Positions 25,501 through 37,040 of a stretch of 64,000 nucleotides of DNA are shown here, piece by piece. How positions within the stretch are numbered: the first letter of the stretch is position 1; every line of letters starts with the position of its first letter. Both the position numbers and the translations under genes were made by a program. Source of the DNA: Naematelia aurantialba. Lineage: Eukaryota; Basidiomycota; Tremellomycetes; Tremellales; Naemateliaceae. The stretch is taken from positions 1,054,001 to 1,118,000 of the forward strand of contig JAKFAO010000001.1 in the NCBI GenBank assembly GCA_021527695.1, written 5' to 3'. Below the pieces are notes generated by a model. The model worked only from the letters and a program-made list of their open reading frames with translations. It searched no databases and was not told the origin of the DNA.

Positions 25501-26902
25501 ACTCCGTTCCGCCCCTCGCTTCTCTAATTCCCGGCTTCTATGGCTAAACCCACTCACTAGGTCCACATCGAGGGCAACCTGCAGCGCAAGATGGAGTTCT
25601 CAGCACCCGGCGTCCAATCCCGAGACCGATCATGGAAGAAGGCGTACTTCATCCTTCACGGCACCTCGCTCCAGGTGTACAAGTTTGACCCGCACCGCTT
25701 CCCGGTCAAAGAGCCCATTCCACCCCAGCTGCCAATCGTCACAGAATTGGAAAGTGAAGAATACTTGCACGTACATGTGCCAGGCGAGAGGCGACCCAGT
25801 GCTACCATGTCACCTGCGGTTGCTGCTCATGCAGCTGCGGCGGCTCGTCGGCCATCGGATGCTGGAGTCCATGGAGGACGCCGGAGCAGCGCAAGTAGTA
25901 GTCCACTTGTGAACGAAGCCCGACGCGGTAGCGCTTCATCCACTACTCTGTCAGTCGGCACCGCTGGGTCGAGTGCAGCAACCACCAGTAGCTCGACCAC
26001 GACGGCAGGCTCGATGGCGAGTAGTTCAGGGACGACAGTGGGATCTTCGATGGGTTCTGTGACGGGAGCTGTGTCTGGACCGGGGTTGGGAGAGAAAGAC
26101 CCAGCAATCTTTGCGGCGCAACTCCAGCATCCCCGGCGGGCAAGTGTCAGTACGATCTCGTCTACTTCCGGCGCTGGAAGTGGTGGCACCAGCATCGCCT
26201 CGCATTTTCAGCAAAATCACCTGATCAAGCAGTACACGATGCAGAATGCCGAGAGCGGATTGGCAGCGGATTATGTCAAGAGGACCAATGTGGTGCGCGT
26301 TAGGACCGAGGGGGAGCAGTTTTTGCTGCAGACGGAGAATGCTAGGGATGTGGTGGATTGGATCGAGGTGAGCCGCGTTGTCCTTGGCCTCGTCGTCTTG
26401 ATCCCTCTCCTTCCTGTCCTCCTTCCTTCCTCCCTCCTTCGCCCTTTCCTCCCTCCCTCCTTCTCCTTCCCCCTCCCTGCTGATCTCGCCTGCCCCTTAC
26501 CCTTCCCTCTTCAGGGCGTATCGCTGTTGTCACGTGGACATGCCACCATGTGGACCTGAGCTGCCACCTCCGCTGTGACTTCGTCGGACGCCGGACCTCG
26601 GACACTAACCCTCCCAGGCCTTCCAAGCGGCAACCAATGTTGCGCTCGACCTCGACGATCGCCCAATGCCTAAAATCATCACCCTCCCAAGACGACGCAG
26701 GCGCAGGCCCGGCGCGGCAGGTGCTGCAGCCGGAGCGGCTGCAGGTACGGGGGCAGGTGCCGGCGGGGTTGTCATCGCTGGTGTTCCAGGGACGGACGAC
26801 ACGCCAGAGGGGAATGCACGGGCTGTGGAGGCTGCTGAAAGAGCGGCTCGGGAGAGGGATCGGATGCTTGCGGAGGACCAGGCGAGGGAGTCTGTGCAGT
26901 AG
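22553..26902 (+). CDS. Large disordered protein with a C-terminal PH domain
   Basis: A probable membrane- or cortex-associated adaptor; the exact family is not recognised. Seen: MPSLFHRPRRSSEG at the start, about 900 residues of Ser/Pro-rich sequence with short conserved patches (GWSGFNNTPGGPATPSWGAL), then a PH domain beginning PAYWCAVHIEGNLQRKMEF and continuing SWKKAYFILHGTSLQVYKF. The PH domain is split by a Ser/Gly/Thr-rich insertion of roughly 140 residues, and resumes at NHLIKQYTMQNAESGLAADY, ending with the C-terminal helix (ENARDVVDWIEAFQAATNV). The tail is Arg/Ala/Gly-rich. Introns: 23681-23732, about 24001-24057, 25399-25560 and about 26368-26617, all phase-consistent. The central part has five imperfect copies of a 14-residue-like ENxDxG motif near residue 650. 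Confidence 0.82.
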
Positions 26903-27577
26903 TGGCAGCCGGGGTGGCGGGGGCCGAGGCAGGTGGGCGATGCATCGCTCACCGGGCTTCGTTTGTCAGAAGCATATGGCTCATGCAGGCAGAGTTCAGA
27001 CGATGGGCATGGGGTAGAGGGGGGATGACGCAGGGAAGGGGACAGGCGGCGGATATCTCAATGTGCGGTCACTGGTCAAAGAGGGTGGATCATGAGTGTG
27101 GGAGTGCGGGGCGCGATGGACAATTGGCACGCTGGCGAGTTGCAAATCAGTGGCAAAGGGCGGCAGGTGCCAGCGATCTTAGGCGTGAAGGGTTGTAGCA
27201 TTGCGTTTATTACATGCAAACGAGTATTGTGCTGTGCTGTGGTGGAGGTAAGTATGGATAGTCCAGTCGGTACTTGATCGAGCCACTTTCTGAGCCACCA
27301 GGTCAAGTGGCGACTGGACGATGCGTGCGAAGAGCTGGGCTGTCTGAGCATCGGCAGCACATGCCGAGCCTCGCTGCGGGGTAGTCGAGCAGTCGTCGAG
27401 CACGCTGCAAGCGGCCACGCTCTGGCGTTGTACGGGCCAAGGGTGGTTCCCATGCCCCCCTGACACAATGGCAAAGCCGTCGCCGCCACCATTTTCGTGT
27501 CTGGTTGCATCCTCCCATCTCGTTCCAAGCCGCCGCGTCTGCATCTCGTTCCACGCCCAACGTCATTGCTGCATTCG
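26903..27577. other. Tail-to-tail intergenic region
   Basis: 675 bp lie between the stop codons of the PH-domain gene and the ankyrin gene. Open frames here lack recognisable domains. I see no repeat or RNA gene. Confidence 0.5.
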
Positions 27578-28910
27578 CTACTGGTCGGGACGTGCGCGTT
27601 TGCGCTCCTCGTCGGCATTCAGCCCGTCCACCCTATCCCTGATCTCGCCTCCGACCAAAATCCCCTCGCGCACAGCGCGCTCCACGAGCTCGTGCAATTG
27701 CGCGTCTGGCTCTACGCCCGTCTCGTGCGCCTCTTGCATGATGCGCTGGGATTCCTGCAGAAGCGCATTGGCGCGTGAGGACGCGAGTGCGTCGAACGCT
27801 TGTTGCGATATATGTGATGGTAGTCCTGGCACTGCGGCGTCACCTGCTGTGCTTGAGGTTACGTTTACGCTGCCTAGACCGCCTGGGAAGGAAGTTGCAG
27901 AGGTCAAGGTTGACGTTGAAGTGGGATGTGAATGGGGATGTGGATGGGGATGTGGGTGTGGATGTGGGGTTGATGTTGATGTGTGGAGGGATTGAGGGAG
28001 AGTCGAGGTGTTGGAGGGCGGGGTGGGGACTGGAGGGAGGAGAGAGAAGAGGTAGGTGGAGATTTCGGGGTGGTCTTCGTACAGGTATTCTGCGGCCTGT
28101 AGGACGTGATCATGTCAGCCCTTGAGGAAGCACCGACACTGAGAGCAATATGGAGGAGTAGGATGCAGCGGGAACCAGTGTCGAATAGTGAAATGCGTGA
28201 CAACGAGTGACAACGAGTGCAAGGAGTGAAGGTTGCAAGGAGCCTCACCGTCTGGCCCTCCTCGTTCCGCACAGCAGGATCAGCGCCATGTTCAACCAAG
28301 AACCGCGCGGTCTCGACGCTTTCCACAGTGAAGAGAGGTGTATCGCCCTCATCGTCGGGTAGGTTGATGTTGCCGCCCTTGGAAAGGAGGTAGTCGAGGA
28401 GCTCATGGTGCGCGTACGAGGCTGCTGCGTGCCTAGAGCCGGGTCAGCGAACGCGAGCCTTGATCAGCTCAGCGCCTTGACCGAATAAGCGTGTTGGCAG
28501 TATCTTACACCAGGGACACCAGGGGAGATACTGCTGGCCAGGGGACGGGTATAATCGACAGGTATAATCAGTGAGAGAGATGAGAGACCATGACAGGGAT
28601 TAGATCAGAGGGCGACGTTTTCCCATGTAGGAGAAGAAGACAGCGGGAGGAAGAGGCAAAGCCATGCTCTGCTCAAGAGCTAAGGCAAAGCCATGCTCTG
28701 CTCAAGAGCTAGGAGAGCTAGACGCACATTGGCGAATACGAATTCGAGTCCATGACATTCGGCGACAATCCCTCCTGCTCGATCAGATACTGCCGAGTCA
28801 GCCTACAGTCTCCACTGCAAGGAGCAGATAAGGCTCACGCGGACGCGGTCGAGGTCGCCATCGCTCGCGGCGACCCAGATGTTCTTGCTGGCCGATGCGG
28901 GCTGGACCAT
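27578..28910 (-). CDS. Small ankyrin-repeat protein (yeast YCR051W-like)
   Basis: A cytosolic or nuclear ankyrin protein of unknown function, similar in layout to yeast YCR051W. Seen: MVQPASASKNIWVAASDGD at the start, then three ankyrin units (MHAAASYAHHELLDYLLSKG, DEGDTPLFTVESVETARFL, VEHGADPAVRNEEGQT). After EGQT an insertion rich in His-Pro repeats precedes a helical tail ending ADEERKRARPDQ. Exons start at 28910; introns follow DRVR (donor GTGAGC), SPM (donor GTGCGT) and EGQT (donor GTGAGG). The second intron, about 300 nt, contains a 29-bp direct duplication. The start is 222 bp from the TRAPPC11 start on the other strand. Confidence 0.85.
28654..28710. repeat. 29-bp tandem duplication in an ankyrin-gene intron
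   Basis: A 28-bp segment (AGGCAAAGCCATGCTCTGCT onward) appears twice in a row, offset by 29 bp, with both copies identical. It looks recent. Confidence 0.93.
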
Positions 28911-29132
28911 GCTGTCGTGGTTGTTGTACGCTGTGTGCTGTATGCTGTATGCTCTTCAGTACGAGAAAGAGACACAGAGACAATCCAAAAATCTCCACCC
29001 CGAGCCCGACTTTCAGGCACGGCGAGCGACGAGATTGACCATATCGTCGACGAGCTCATCTTCAGCAACGACGACGACAACGACAACAGCTACTCGCACT
29101 GTTCTACTCGCGCGGTGAGGGAGACCGCGACG
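28911..29132. promoter_or_regulatory. Short bidirectional promoter, ankyrin gene and TRAPPC11
   Basis: Only 222 bp separate two start codons facing apart, so the two genes likely share promoter elements. No TATA-like element stands out. Confidence 0.6.
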
Positions 29133-32100
29133 ATGAACTCGTATCCCAATGAGGTAGGCTGCAGACCACGCACGAGCTCCAGCCGCTGACGCCGACGCCG
29201 ACTCGCGCAGTTCCTCGCTCACCCCCAGCCGCTGATGTTTGTGGCCGGCCTCACCACCGGCTCAAGCTCACCCCTGCCGACCTCGCGGGGCCGTAGCGGC
29301 TCCGTCTTCTCTGCGGGCGGCTCGAAGGCCGGCTCGCGGAGGTCCAGCGTCAACGCGGGCGCTCTGGTGGATCCTCGCGGCTCGGTCTCAGACGGACCAG
29401 GCGGGCAGACTTTACCGATGATGTCGCCTGGGATTCAGACGACACCGCTCCCCAAGTCCCCTCCGTATGAGGGCGGTGCTGTATTCGAAGAGGCTGGAGA
29501 GCCTGACGAACGCGATAAGGAGTTTGAAGAATTGCGGGAGAACCTCAAGGGCGCTCTCAGTGGGATGGGAGGGAAAGGTAAACCGTGGCTGGCCCAGGGC
29601 GAGAGACGCAACTTTCGTATTCTCCTCGTGGACAAGGTGAGCACTGCAACAGAGGTCTGCATCGCGTCCTGCGGGACCTCGCTGAGGACGTGTAGGGCGT
29701 ACGATTACCTCTGCGCAAAGTCGTGCCTCCCTCTCAGCCAAACGAGCCTTCCCTGCCTCCTCGTTCCCCTCTATCCCCGTTCTCCCCATCGTCTCCGCTC
29801 TACCCAGACGGCCTGATCGCGCCTGTATGGGTACGCAAACACGCCGAGCTGGTTCCATCTGTATTCGTGCTCTTTCTGCGACTGTACGAGTCGCCTGTAC
29901 GCTCAGCAGGTGCCGAGTTGAGTGCCGACGAGGCGCAGAAGCGGGAAAGGGCAGACAGGGAGGCGGAGAAGCATCATGACGAGCTGCTGGTCAAAGAGGT
30001 GGCCGAGAGAAGGCGCAAGCTCGGAGAACGGGGCATCAAGTTGACCGTGGTGCTCATGGCCAGCTCTGACACGCTTGGTCAGTCTCTCTCTCTCCCTTTC
30101 TCTCCCTCTAGATGATTTTATCCTGTTGAGTAAGAAGACATCAGCTGATATCAAGTAGACTCGCCAGCACTCGATCCCCGCCTGTCCTATCTCCGCCGCG
30201 CATCAGCTCTATCTGCCAAAGCATCCCTCTTCGTCCTCACCCCTGTTCCCGCCGAACAGCTCCCCGACTTTGTGCAGTCATTACAAGACGCACTGTACGA
30301 CGCGGCGATGGAGTACTACTCGAATCATGCCAAGCGTGTCAGGCGAAAACGCTCCAGAGTCCCTACCAGTCACCTCGGCGTGCCGACGCCGTTGCAAGGG
30401 GGTGCGGTAGGACGTGCACTGGGAAGTCAAGGCTGGGCAGTCAGGTACGACTGGAAGGCAGGCTGGTTTGCCGAGGTAAGAGGAGAACTCGATGCTGCCA
30501 AGCGGTAAGCCTCTGTTACTTGTTCTCCTCTCCGGGGCACGCGATACAACAGTGCACGCTGACAGAGTCAGTCATTACGAAGATTGCTGGAACGAACTAG
30601 CCAGGATGTTCGCCTCGACACAAATGTTGCCGCCACGCACAAAACGATGGGCCGAAGCCAAAGTCCTGGCGGATTGTGTTGCAATTCGGGTCAGCTCCTC
30701 CCTCCTTCCCCATTGCTTTCCGAGGACACCTGACGCTCATGAGATGTCAGATCTGCCGTATTCTGCTGTATGAAGGAGAGGGGCCGAAGGTGCTAGGGCC
30801 GTTCTTCGTTCATCTCAAGCGCTTTGGCGACCTCTCCCGAGGCTGGGGCATCGGCGAGGAGACCTTTGAATTCTGGAGTTGGACCGCTCGACAGTGGGTT
30901 CCGAGTCATTCGCCATCACAACCCTCCCGTACTCGCTCCAGCCACCTCGTTGCCCCTTCCCCCCTCTTGTCCTCCTTCCGGTCCGCGGTCACTGATCCCC
31001 ATGAACAGATATCGGATTTTCGCAGAGCTACTGGAATTGGGCATGCAAGGCGGTCTTCGGATTCCGGCGCTTCTTCCCCCGGTACTACCGACCGCGGCGT
31101 CAGCCACGGCTCCCCCATCAAGTACGGATTACTTTGCCACCCCAATATCCTCTAGCAACCCTTTACAGGTGCTGCAACTTCCTGCGTTCTACTATTACAC
31201 TGCCGCTTGCTGCTCGGTGGAGAGAAAGGCACGGTACGAGGAGGCGCTTGCTGTACAGGTTAGCTTTACATCCCTTCTCTTGCTATCCATGCCTCGAGCC
31301 TTCAAGACCCTCCCTTGATTTATGTCTGATGCGTGACGGACTCGAATCTGACCGAGGTTTAGCAAGACGCGATGGCGTCCGAGGCTGGTTCCACGTCGGG
31401 ATACGTGTCTGCCGCGCCCGGATTCGCCAACGAGCAGAAGATCGACCATTCAGCACTCATCGTCGAGTTGTTCACAAAGGCTTACTCTCTGTTTAAGGAG
31501 CAGGAACCGGGTCATGGTCGGGTCGCTTTGCTCGTGGCGTTCCGGATAGCCGAGACGTACTGCCAGTCTGATCAGCATGATCTTGCGATGCGGTTAGTCT
31601 TTTAGCTTCCATTCACCAATCCGGCATGTCCTCTTGTGTCGACTACAATATCCCTCTCGCACTCTCCTTGCCGCGTGCCAACCCCTACCACTTGACATCT
31701 TCCGGCACAGTAGATTCGCCCGCCAGTGATGGTACTGATTTCCTGACGTGTGATAGATTCTTCGGCCGTATATCGAGTACATTCAAGCACGATCGCTGGA
31801 CAGCCATCGTGCGCCAGATCCGAACCCTGTGGTACGACTGTGCTCAGCGGACGGGCAACGTGGAAACAGCCGCGCGATTATTGTTGGAGATGATGAGTCC
31901 TGAGAGTGGAGTCGACGACGAGACCAGGGCGGGCCTGAGTGGCGATCTCCTTCTGCTGCTGAAGGTACGAGTATGCAACTTGCTAATTCCGCCTCCAAGC
32001 TCACTCTACCTTGTAGACGACTTCGCCCGGTAGTTCAGAGCCTATTGTGGTGGATATGGACCACGGCGACGCCCCGAGTGCGTAATCTACCTGCACATGA

Positions 32101-34225
32101 AATCTGGCTGTGAGCTGATTCACCTAGTCGATGTGCGTGCGGGGTTCTGGCAGTCTGTCGTGCCGATAGGTGACACGGCCGCTTTTCAAATCTCCATGGA
32201 TTGTCAAAGGGGTGTGAATATCGCAGAGCTGCCTTTTGCAGCTTTACACATCGCCTTCTCGGATGGTCGACCAGACGGGGTTGTCAACGCCGACAAGGGT
32301 CAGGCCGATTCAAAGTCGATCAGTCTGGGCGTCGTTACTCCCTCGAATGCAGCGAAGACAAGTGCACGGCTTCGGTGGGCCGAGGGAGAGAGATTCGTCA
32401 TTTCTGGGCAACTGCGAAGCGACACAGATGGCGAGGTCGAGGTATGTCAGTTGTATGACGTTTGCTGAATCCCGCCACAGATAGCCGCTGTGAAAGCTGT
32501 GCTTTCATTGGGGGAATGGAACATCCACCTCAATCTCCTGCCAGGACCATTACGAGAATGGACAGCTGGTGGCAAGATTTTGACCCCAGTGCACGAGCTA
32601 TCGTCTCTTGTCTTGTCAGCTTATCTCCTCCTATGTGACTGGCATCATTGCCCGTAGCTGCTCTGACGTGACATGAGTAGATTCGAGCCCAAACCTAGCC
32701 TTGTGTCATTCGAGGTCAAGAGTCCACCCTCGGCGTATGTAGGCGAGACGGTGCCGCTGGAAGTGACGGTGAAGAGCGAGGACGACCGCGCGATTCATGG
32801 GAAGCTGTCGGTCTTCTTGCAGCCGGGCGATGAGGACGACGGTACGTTGGAGTTCGCTGTGGTTGAGACTTCGGTACCACAGGGCTTAGGTGTGCAGGCT
32901 CGACCCTTGATGTGGATGGCGCGAGGTCGAGCTCGTTATTGGACGATATCTCGCTTGGCGAGGTTCGTGCCGGCGAGACTGTGCGCAAGACGGTCCACCT
33001 CCGCCTCCCGCGCGAAGGCACAAAGGTCGTCGATTTTGGCTTGCAGACGAGCGTGCCGAGTGCGTCCCCACGGCCGGGACTGTTGAGTTCCCCACGGCCG
33101 GGACTGTTGAGCTCCCCACGGCCGGGACTGTCGAGTGGGACAGTCACAGCGACAGGTACGGCCAAGACGGAGGAGAAGCACAAGACGATTGTCGTTCCTG
33201 TCTTGCCGCCGTTTCAGCTCACCAGCACGATCAGTTACACGCCGACCAACAGAAAGGGGGCGATCGGGGAGGCCCTGGTGAGCCTCGTATTGAGCGCACA
33301 GGGACCTGGTGGTGTACGAGTTGAGTCGATGGAATTACAATCCACAGTCAGTCACAGTCTCTCCTCGATCCTTCGCTCCCTTCTCAGTGTCTGCTCGACG
33401 CTGTGTCTGCTGTGAAGCGAACCCCTAGTGCTGCCTTTGCCCAGAGTTGCGCGGTGTGCGGTGTGCTGAATCGGATCTACGTAGGGTTCTCCCGACGCGA
33501 CGCTGCTTTCATCCTCGCTCAACACAGAGGGAGCGACGTCGAGCCTGCCTCTGCATGTAGATGACACGTCTGGCCACGCCATCCATGCGCATTTTGCGCT
33601 ATTTGCCTCTCGTCGCGCGTCGCTGTCGACCCTGACCCCGTCTCCTGCGACGCTGGTTCTCTCTTGGTGCCGTACAGCTTCGGTCTCGACAGACCCGCAC
33701 TTGCCAGATACGCAGAACACTCTAACCTCTATCTCTTCTTCGACCTCGGTCCCTACCCCGACCTCGGCCTCCTCACCGCCAACCTCAATTCCAAGCTCTG
33801 CAGTGGTCTCGACGTCGCTGCCCCTTCCATCGCTGCACCCGCCCGTCCGCGAATCGTTCATCCAAGCCCACCTGTGCCCACCTACCTCTGCGACCCTCGG
33901 GCAGCCTTTCAGCCTCACGCTGCACCTACACAACACCCACCCGTCTGCAGCGGCGACCGACCTCGCCGTGCAACTAGACACGGCGGAGGCGTTCGTCTTC
34001 CTCGGGCCGCGGGTATCAAAGCTCCCGCCGTTGGCGCCGGGCGGCAGAGACGTCGTCGAGTTGAGGATGATGGCGCTGGGCGGGACGGGGTGGCTCGTCT
34101 TGCCGCCGGTAAGAGTGTTCGAGGGGGCAGACAAGGATAGGGACGAGGTGGTGGTGGTGGATAAGAGGGGCGGCGAGGGGGACGCAGCGGGGAGAGCGGG
34201 GGTCGTGCTGTTTGTGCGGCCATGA
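29133..34225 (+). CDS. TRAPPC11: Trafficking protein particle complex subunit 11
   Basis: A TRAPP-complex subunit acting in ER-Golgi membrane traffic. Seen: a short first exon (MNSYPNE) joined to FLAHPQPLMFVAGL; a middle segment GERRNFRILLVDKVVPPSQP and GIKLTVVLMASSDTL; RRASALSAKASLFVLTPVP followed by YDAAMEYYSNHAKRVRRKR; the foie-gras domain (AEAKVLADCVAIRICRILLY, HLKRFGDLSRGW, LQLPAFYYYTAACCSVERKA); and a C-terminal beta-rich Gryzun-like region (PPSAYVGETVPLEVTVKSED, LGQPFSLTLHLHNTHPSAAA). It ends AGVVLFVRP. At least twelve short introns are needed. In the C-terminal part a 24-bp unit is repeated three times in coding sequence. The start ATG at 29133 is the only one that joins in phase to FLAHP (donor GTAGGC, acceptor GCAG). 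Confidence 0.9.
33066..33137. repeat. 24-bp coding repeat, three copies, inside TRAPPC11
   Basis: Three 24-bp units, each coding for the octapeptide SPRPGLLS or a variant, sit between QTSVPSA and the following Thr-rich stretch. The copies differ only at positions near the unit ends, so the expansion is probably recent. Confidence 0.93.
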
Positions 34226-34735
34226 GCGACTGCCTCGTCGACCTTGTACTCGTCTGTTCTCCCCCCCGACTTCTCGTCTACTGTGGGTGGTATACGTATC
34301 CATAGCCTGTACTGCATGCATACAGGGTTGCCGTCCGCGTATGTGCTGCCATCCCGCCTGCGTTGATTGTCTACGCTCAATCGCACTGGTGGCCTGATAC
34401 GCGTCTCCATCCTGGTTCACTCTCCATCCTACAGTAGGTTCACTCTCCGGCATCACATATAGTGGTCGGCCATGAGAGATAAGTTTGCATGCATCTTGAA
34501 CACTGATCGCGAGCACTACGCACGACACCGAACAACTGTACCCAACGGTTCACGATAACCAGCAGTACCGTGATCCACGCAGTCGGTCTACCTAACTGCT
34601 AGCCCACGCCTCCTCGCTCGAGCTGCATTCCATCGGCGGCAGTAAATAACGAAACAATCAGGAGTCCAACTCTGCCCTCTGACCACAGACCTCGATATCT
34701 GCTGCTCGCGCCGACATCTACTGCAGACCCTGACC
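34226..34735. other. Tail-to-tail intergenic region
   Basis: 510 bp lie between the stops of TRAPPC11 and the SUR7-like gene. It probably holds the two 3' UTRs. No gene or repeat is seen. Confidence 0.55.
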
Positions 34736-36170
34736 CTAGTACCGCGGCACGACCTCGCGCGTGGTCCGCTTGTAGTGGTAGTACCCGTTACCCGTTGGGC
34801 CCGGCAGACCACGCGGACCAACCGTAGCTGAGCCAGAACGCTGCGCTGCACCGTCCCATGCATCGACGGGCCAGCTGAGTACCAGTAGCCTGAGGGGTTA
34901 GCGATGCCGATACAAAGTCTGTGCGAGGCGGAAAACCTCGAGAAGGGCTTACACGAGGGTGCAAATCGCCGCTGTGAGCCCTAACCAAATTGCCGAGCCT
35001 AAGTGCACGGCCGTCCCGGCCAGCTCAAACGAGCGGTGCGCGACGCTCCAGCCGTAGATGGATAACACCCATGCAGCGCATACGAGGAGAGCCGAGAGGT
35101 TCTGTGGTTGTCAGCGAGGGATAGGGTCGACGTTTAGTATGCGGTGAACAGGCAGCCACGAGGGTTGCGACAGCAGTGACGGCCTGGCGGCCTGACAGTG
35201 CCGTCCAGAGAGTGGCTGATACCGACGATGGCCGTTCCACACAGTAGCCGAGCCCGATAGTGGCGCTTCAGATAGTGGCCACAAGCTGGAGTAGGTCGAC
35301 ACAAGAGGTGGGTGGGAGTAAGAGGGTCGGCTGACTTAAGAGAGTGGACCGAGAAGAAGGTCGCTGGTGGGAAAGAAGGTCGCTGGTGGGACATGGCTGT
35401 ATGGCGTAAGAAGTTTGCACTTACCGAGAAGAAAACGAAGAATTCCCTGTTGCCGACGTACCGCAGGGCGCGGGACTCGTGCACGAACAGCAGGGGAACG
35501 ATGGCAAGCAGCGTAAAGAAGGTGACGATGAGAGCTGTGCCATATGAGGTCTCAGTATGGTCTCAGTATGGTCCCGTTCAGTCTAGTGCTTGGAGGAGCT
35601 GACGGAAGCAAGGGAAGAGAGAGAGAAATCACAGCGGACAGGAGGCTGAAAGAGCAGAGTCGGCTCGGAGTGCACTCACAGATCGCCCAGAGCATCATCC
35701 CCCCCGTCAACGCTTTGTTCACCTGGGTCCCATACCTGATAGTATCAGTTGCTGTGCGTTGTGTAAAGAGCAAAGATGCTGTCAGAAGGAGCAGACGGTT
35801 GGAACCTATTGAAACGGAGTCCCGAGTCCTGATTGGAAGGGGAAGCAATAATAACAAAGTCAGACACGACACCCACTCGTACGCCACAGCGCTTGAGAGA
35901 CAGAACCCAGGAGTACACCATCCGAAGCTTCCGAATGTCGTGTCTCCAGTATCCGAGGGCAGGCGAAGAAAGTTGATCGACGGGATGAACGGTGACGAGA
36001 ACGTGATGAGGATCCTACACGCGGCTCGGATCAGCCCTTCCGCCCTGGCATGTAAGGACGCAGAGAGCTACTGACACGAGGACAAGAGCGGCAAAGCTAA
36101 AGGTGAAGATGATGATGACGTGAGAACCATATGGCACGTAGTTGCCCAGGGAATAAGAACGAGGAGGCAT
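34736..36170 (-). CDS. SUR7/PalI-family four-TM membrane protein
   Basis: A claudin-like cortical membrane protein. In fungi the family includes eisosome protein Sur7 and the pH sensor PalI/Rim9. Seen: MPPRSYSLGNYVPYGSH then TM1 (IIIFTFSFAALVLVILITF); an extracellular loop with the family pattern TTFGSFGWCTPGFCLSSAVA; TM2 (ALIVTFFTLLAIVPLLFV) with the adjacent segment HESRALRYVGNREF; TM3 (NLSALLVCAAWVLSIYGW); TM4 (GSAIWLGLTAAICTLV then LLVLSW); and a cytoplasmic tail ending NGYYHYKRTTREVVPRY. Introns joined in phase include one just after TM1 (donor GTCAGT, acceptor GTAG) and one within TM4 (donor GTAAGC, acceptor CTCAG). The tail's Tyr/Arg pattern looks conserved. I cannot tell Sur7 from PalI. 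Confidence 0.78.
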
Positions 36171-37040
36171 GGCGATCAGTGCGCAATGGAGCGATGGACG
36201 ACAGCGTCGAGAACGTAGTGCAAGACGGTGTTCAGAGGCCAGCTCTGGATGAAAGACTAAGAGTACGTTCCCGTCGTACAGAGACGAGAATACGGTAGGA
36301 GACTGGATGCATGCGTTGTTTGGCTGGACAAAAAGAGTGGGTTTGTGTATGGAGTTGATTGATCCGGTTCTTTGTGTCTTGTCTGTCCGTCTCATTGCTT
36401 TTCTTGGGCTGCTTCGCAGTACAGTCAATCGCTACCATCCTTGAGGTCTACAGGCTGATAGGCTGAATGCTTGCGTTGCTGTGGTCGATAACGATGCTGT
36501 CTATGAGTATAGACGATGGACTGTACTGAAGGTCCGTGCGCAGAAGACGATGACGTCATCACTTTTGTCCTGGTCTGAACGCTTCCTCGTCTCTCTCGTC
36601 CTGTTGTCCTCACTGTTGTCCTCGTCTTCGTCCTCGACATGACTGTCGACGCTGGTGGAGTAGATGCCAGTGGATCACCCAAGAACACTGGGTGTTGGAT
36701 CGTGACTGCCGATTCCGGCTGCTCCTTTGAGCTGCAGAGTTCCCAAAGGACCTCGAGCTGGAGAACAATACTCACTCGACTCTCTCACAAAGCTCCATTC
36801 TCTTCTTCTCTCTCTCACCACACTCACACCTAGCTCTTTGTTGCTATGCTCACTGCTTGTCATCGTAGTCGACTTCTGGCAGAGCTGACCAAGGCAAGCG
36901 GACAGACGCCCGAAGACAATCCCGCGCACCGGCCGAAACTCACGTTCCATCAGTAGCCCATCAAGTACCAAACTTCTCTTTGTTCTCCCTCGACTCTCTT
37001 ACTTTCCAAGCCGCTGTCCTGTGGACCCAAGTGGAAGACA
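36171..37040. promoter_or_regulatory. Divergent region, SUR7-like and coiled-coil genes
   Basis: 870 bp separate two start codons facing apart. It includes a CTCTTCTTCTCTC-type pyrimidine run near 36795-36830, upstream of the coiled-coil gene. No separate gene is supported. Confidence 0.55.
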
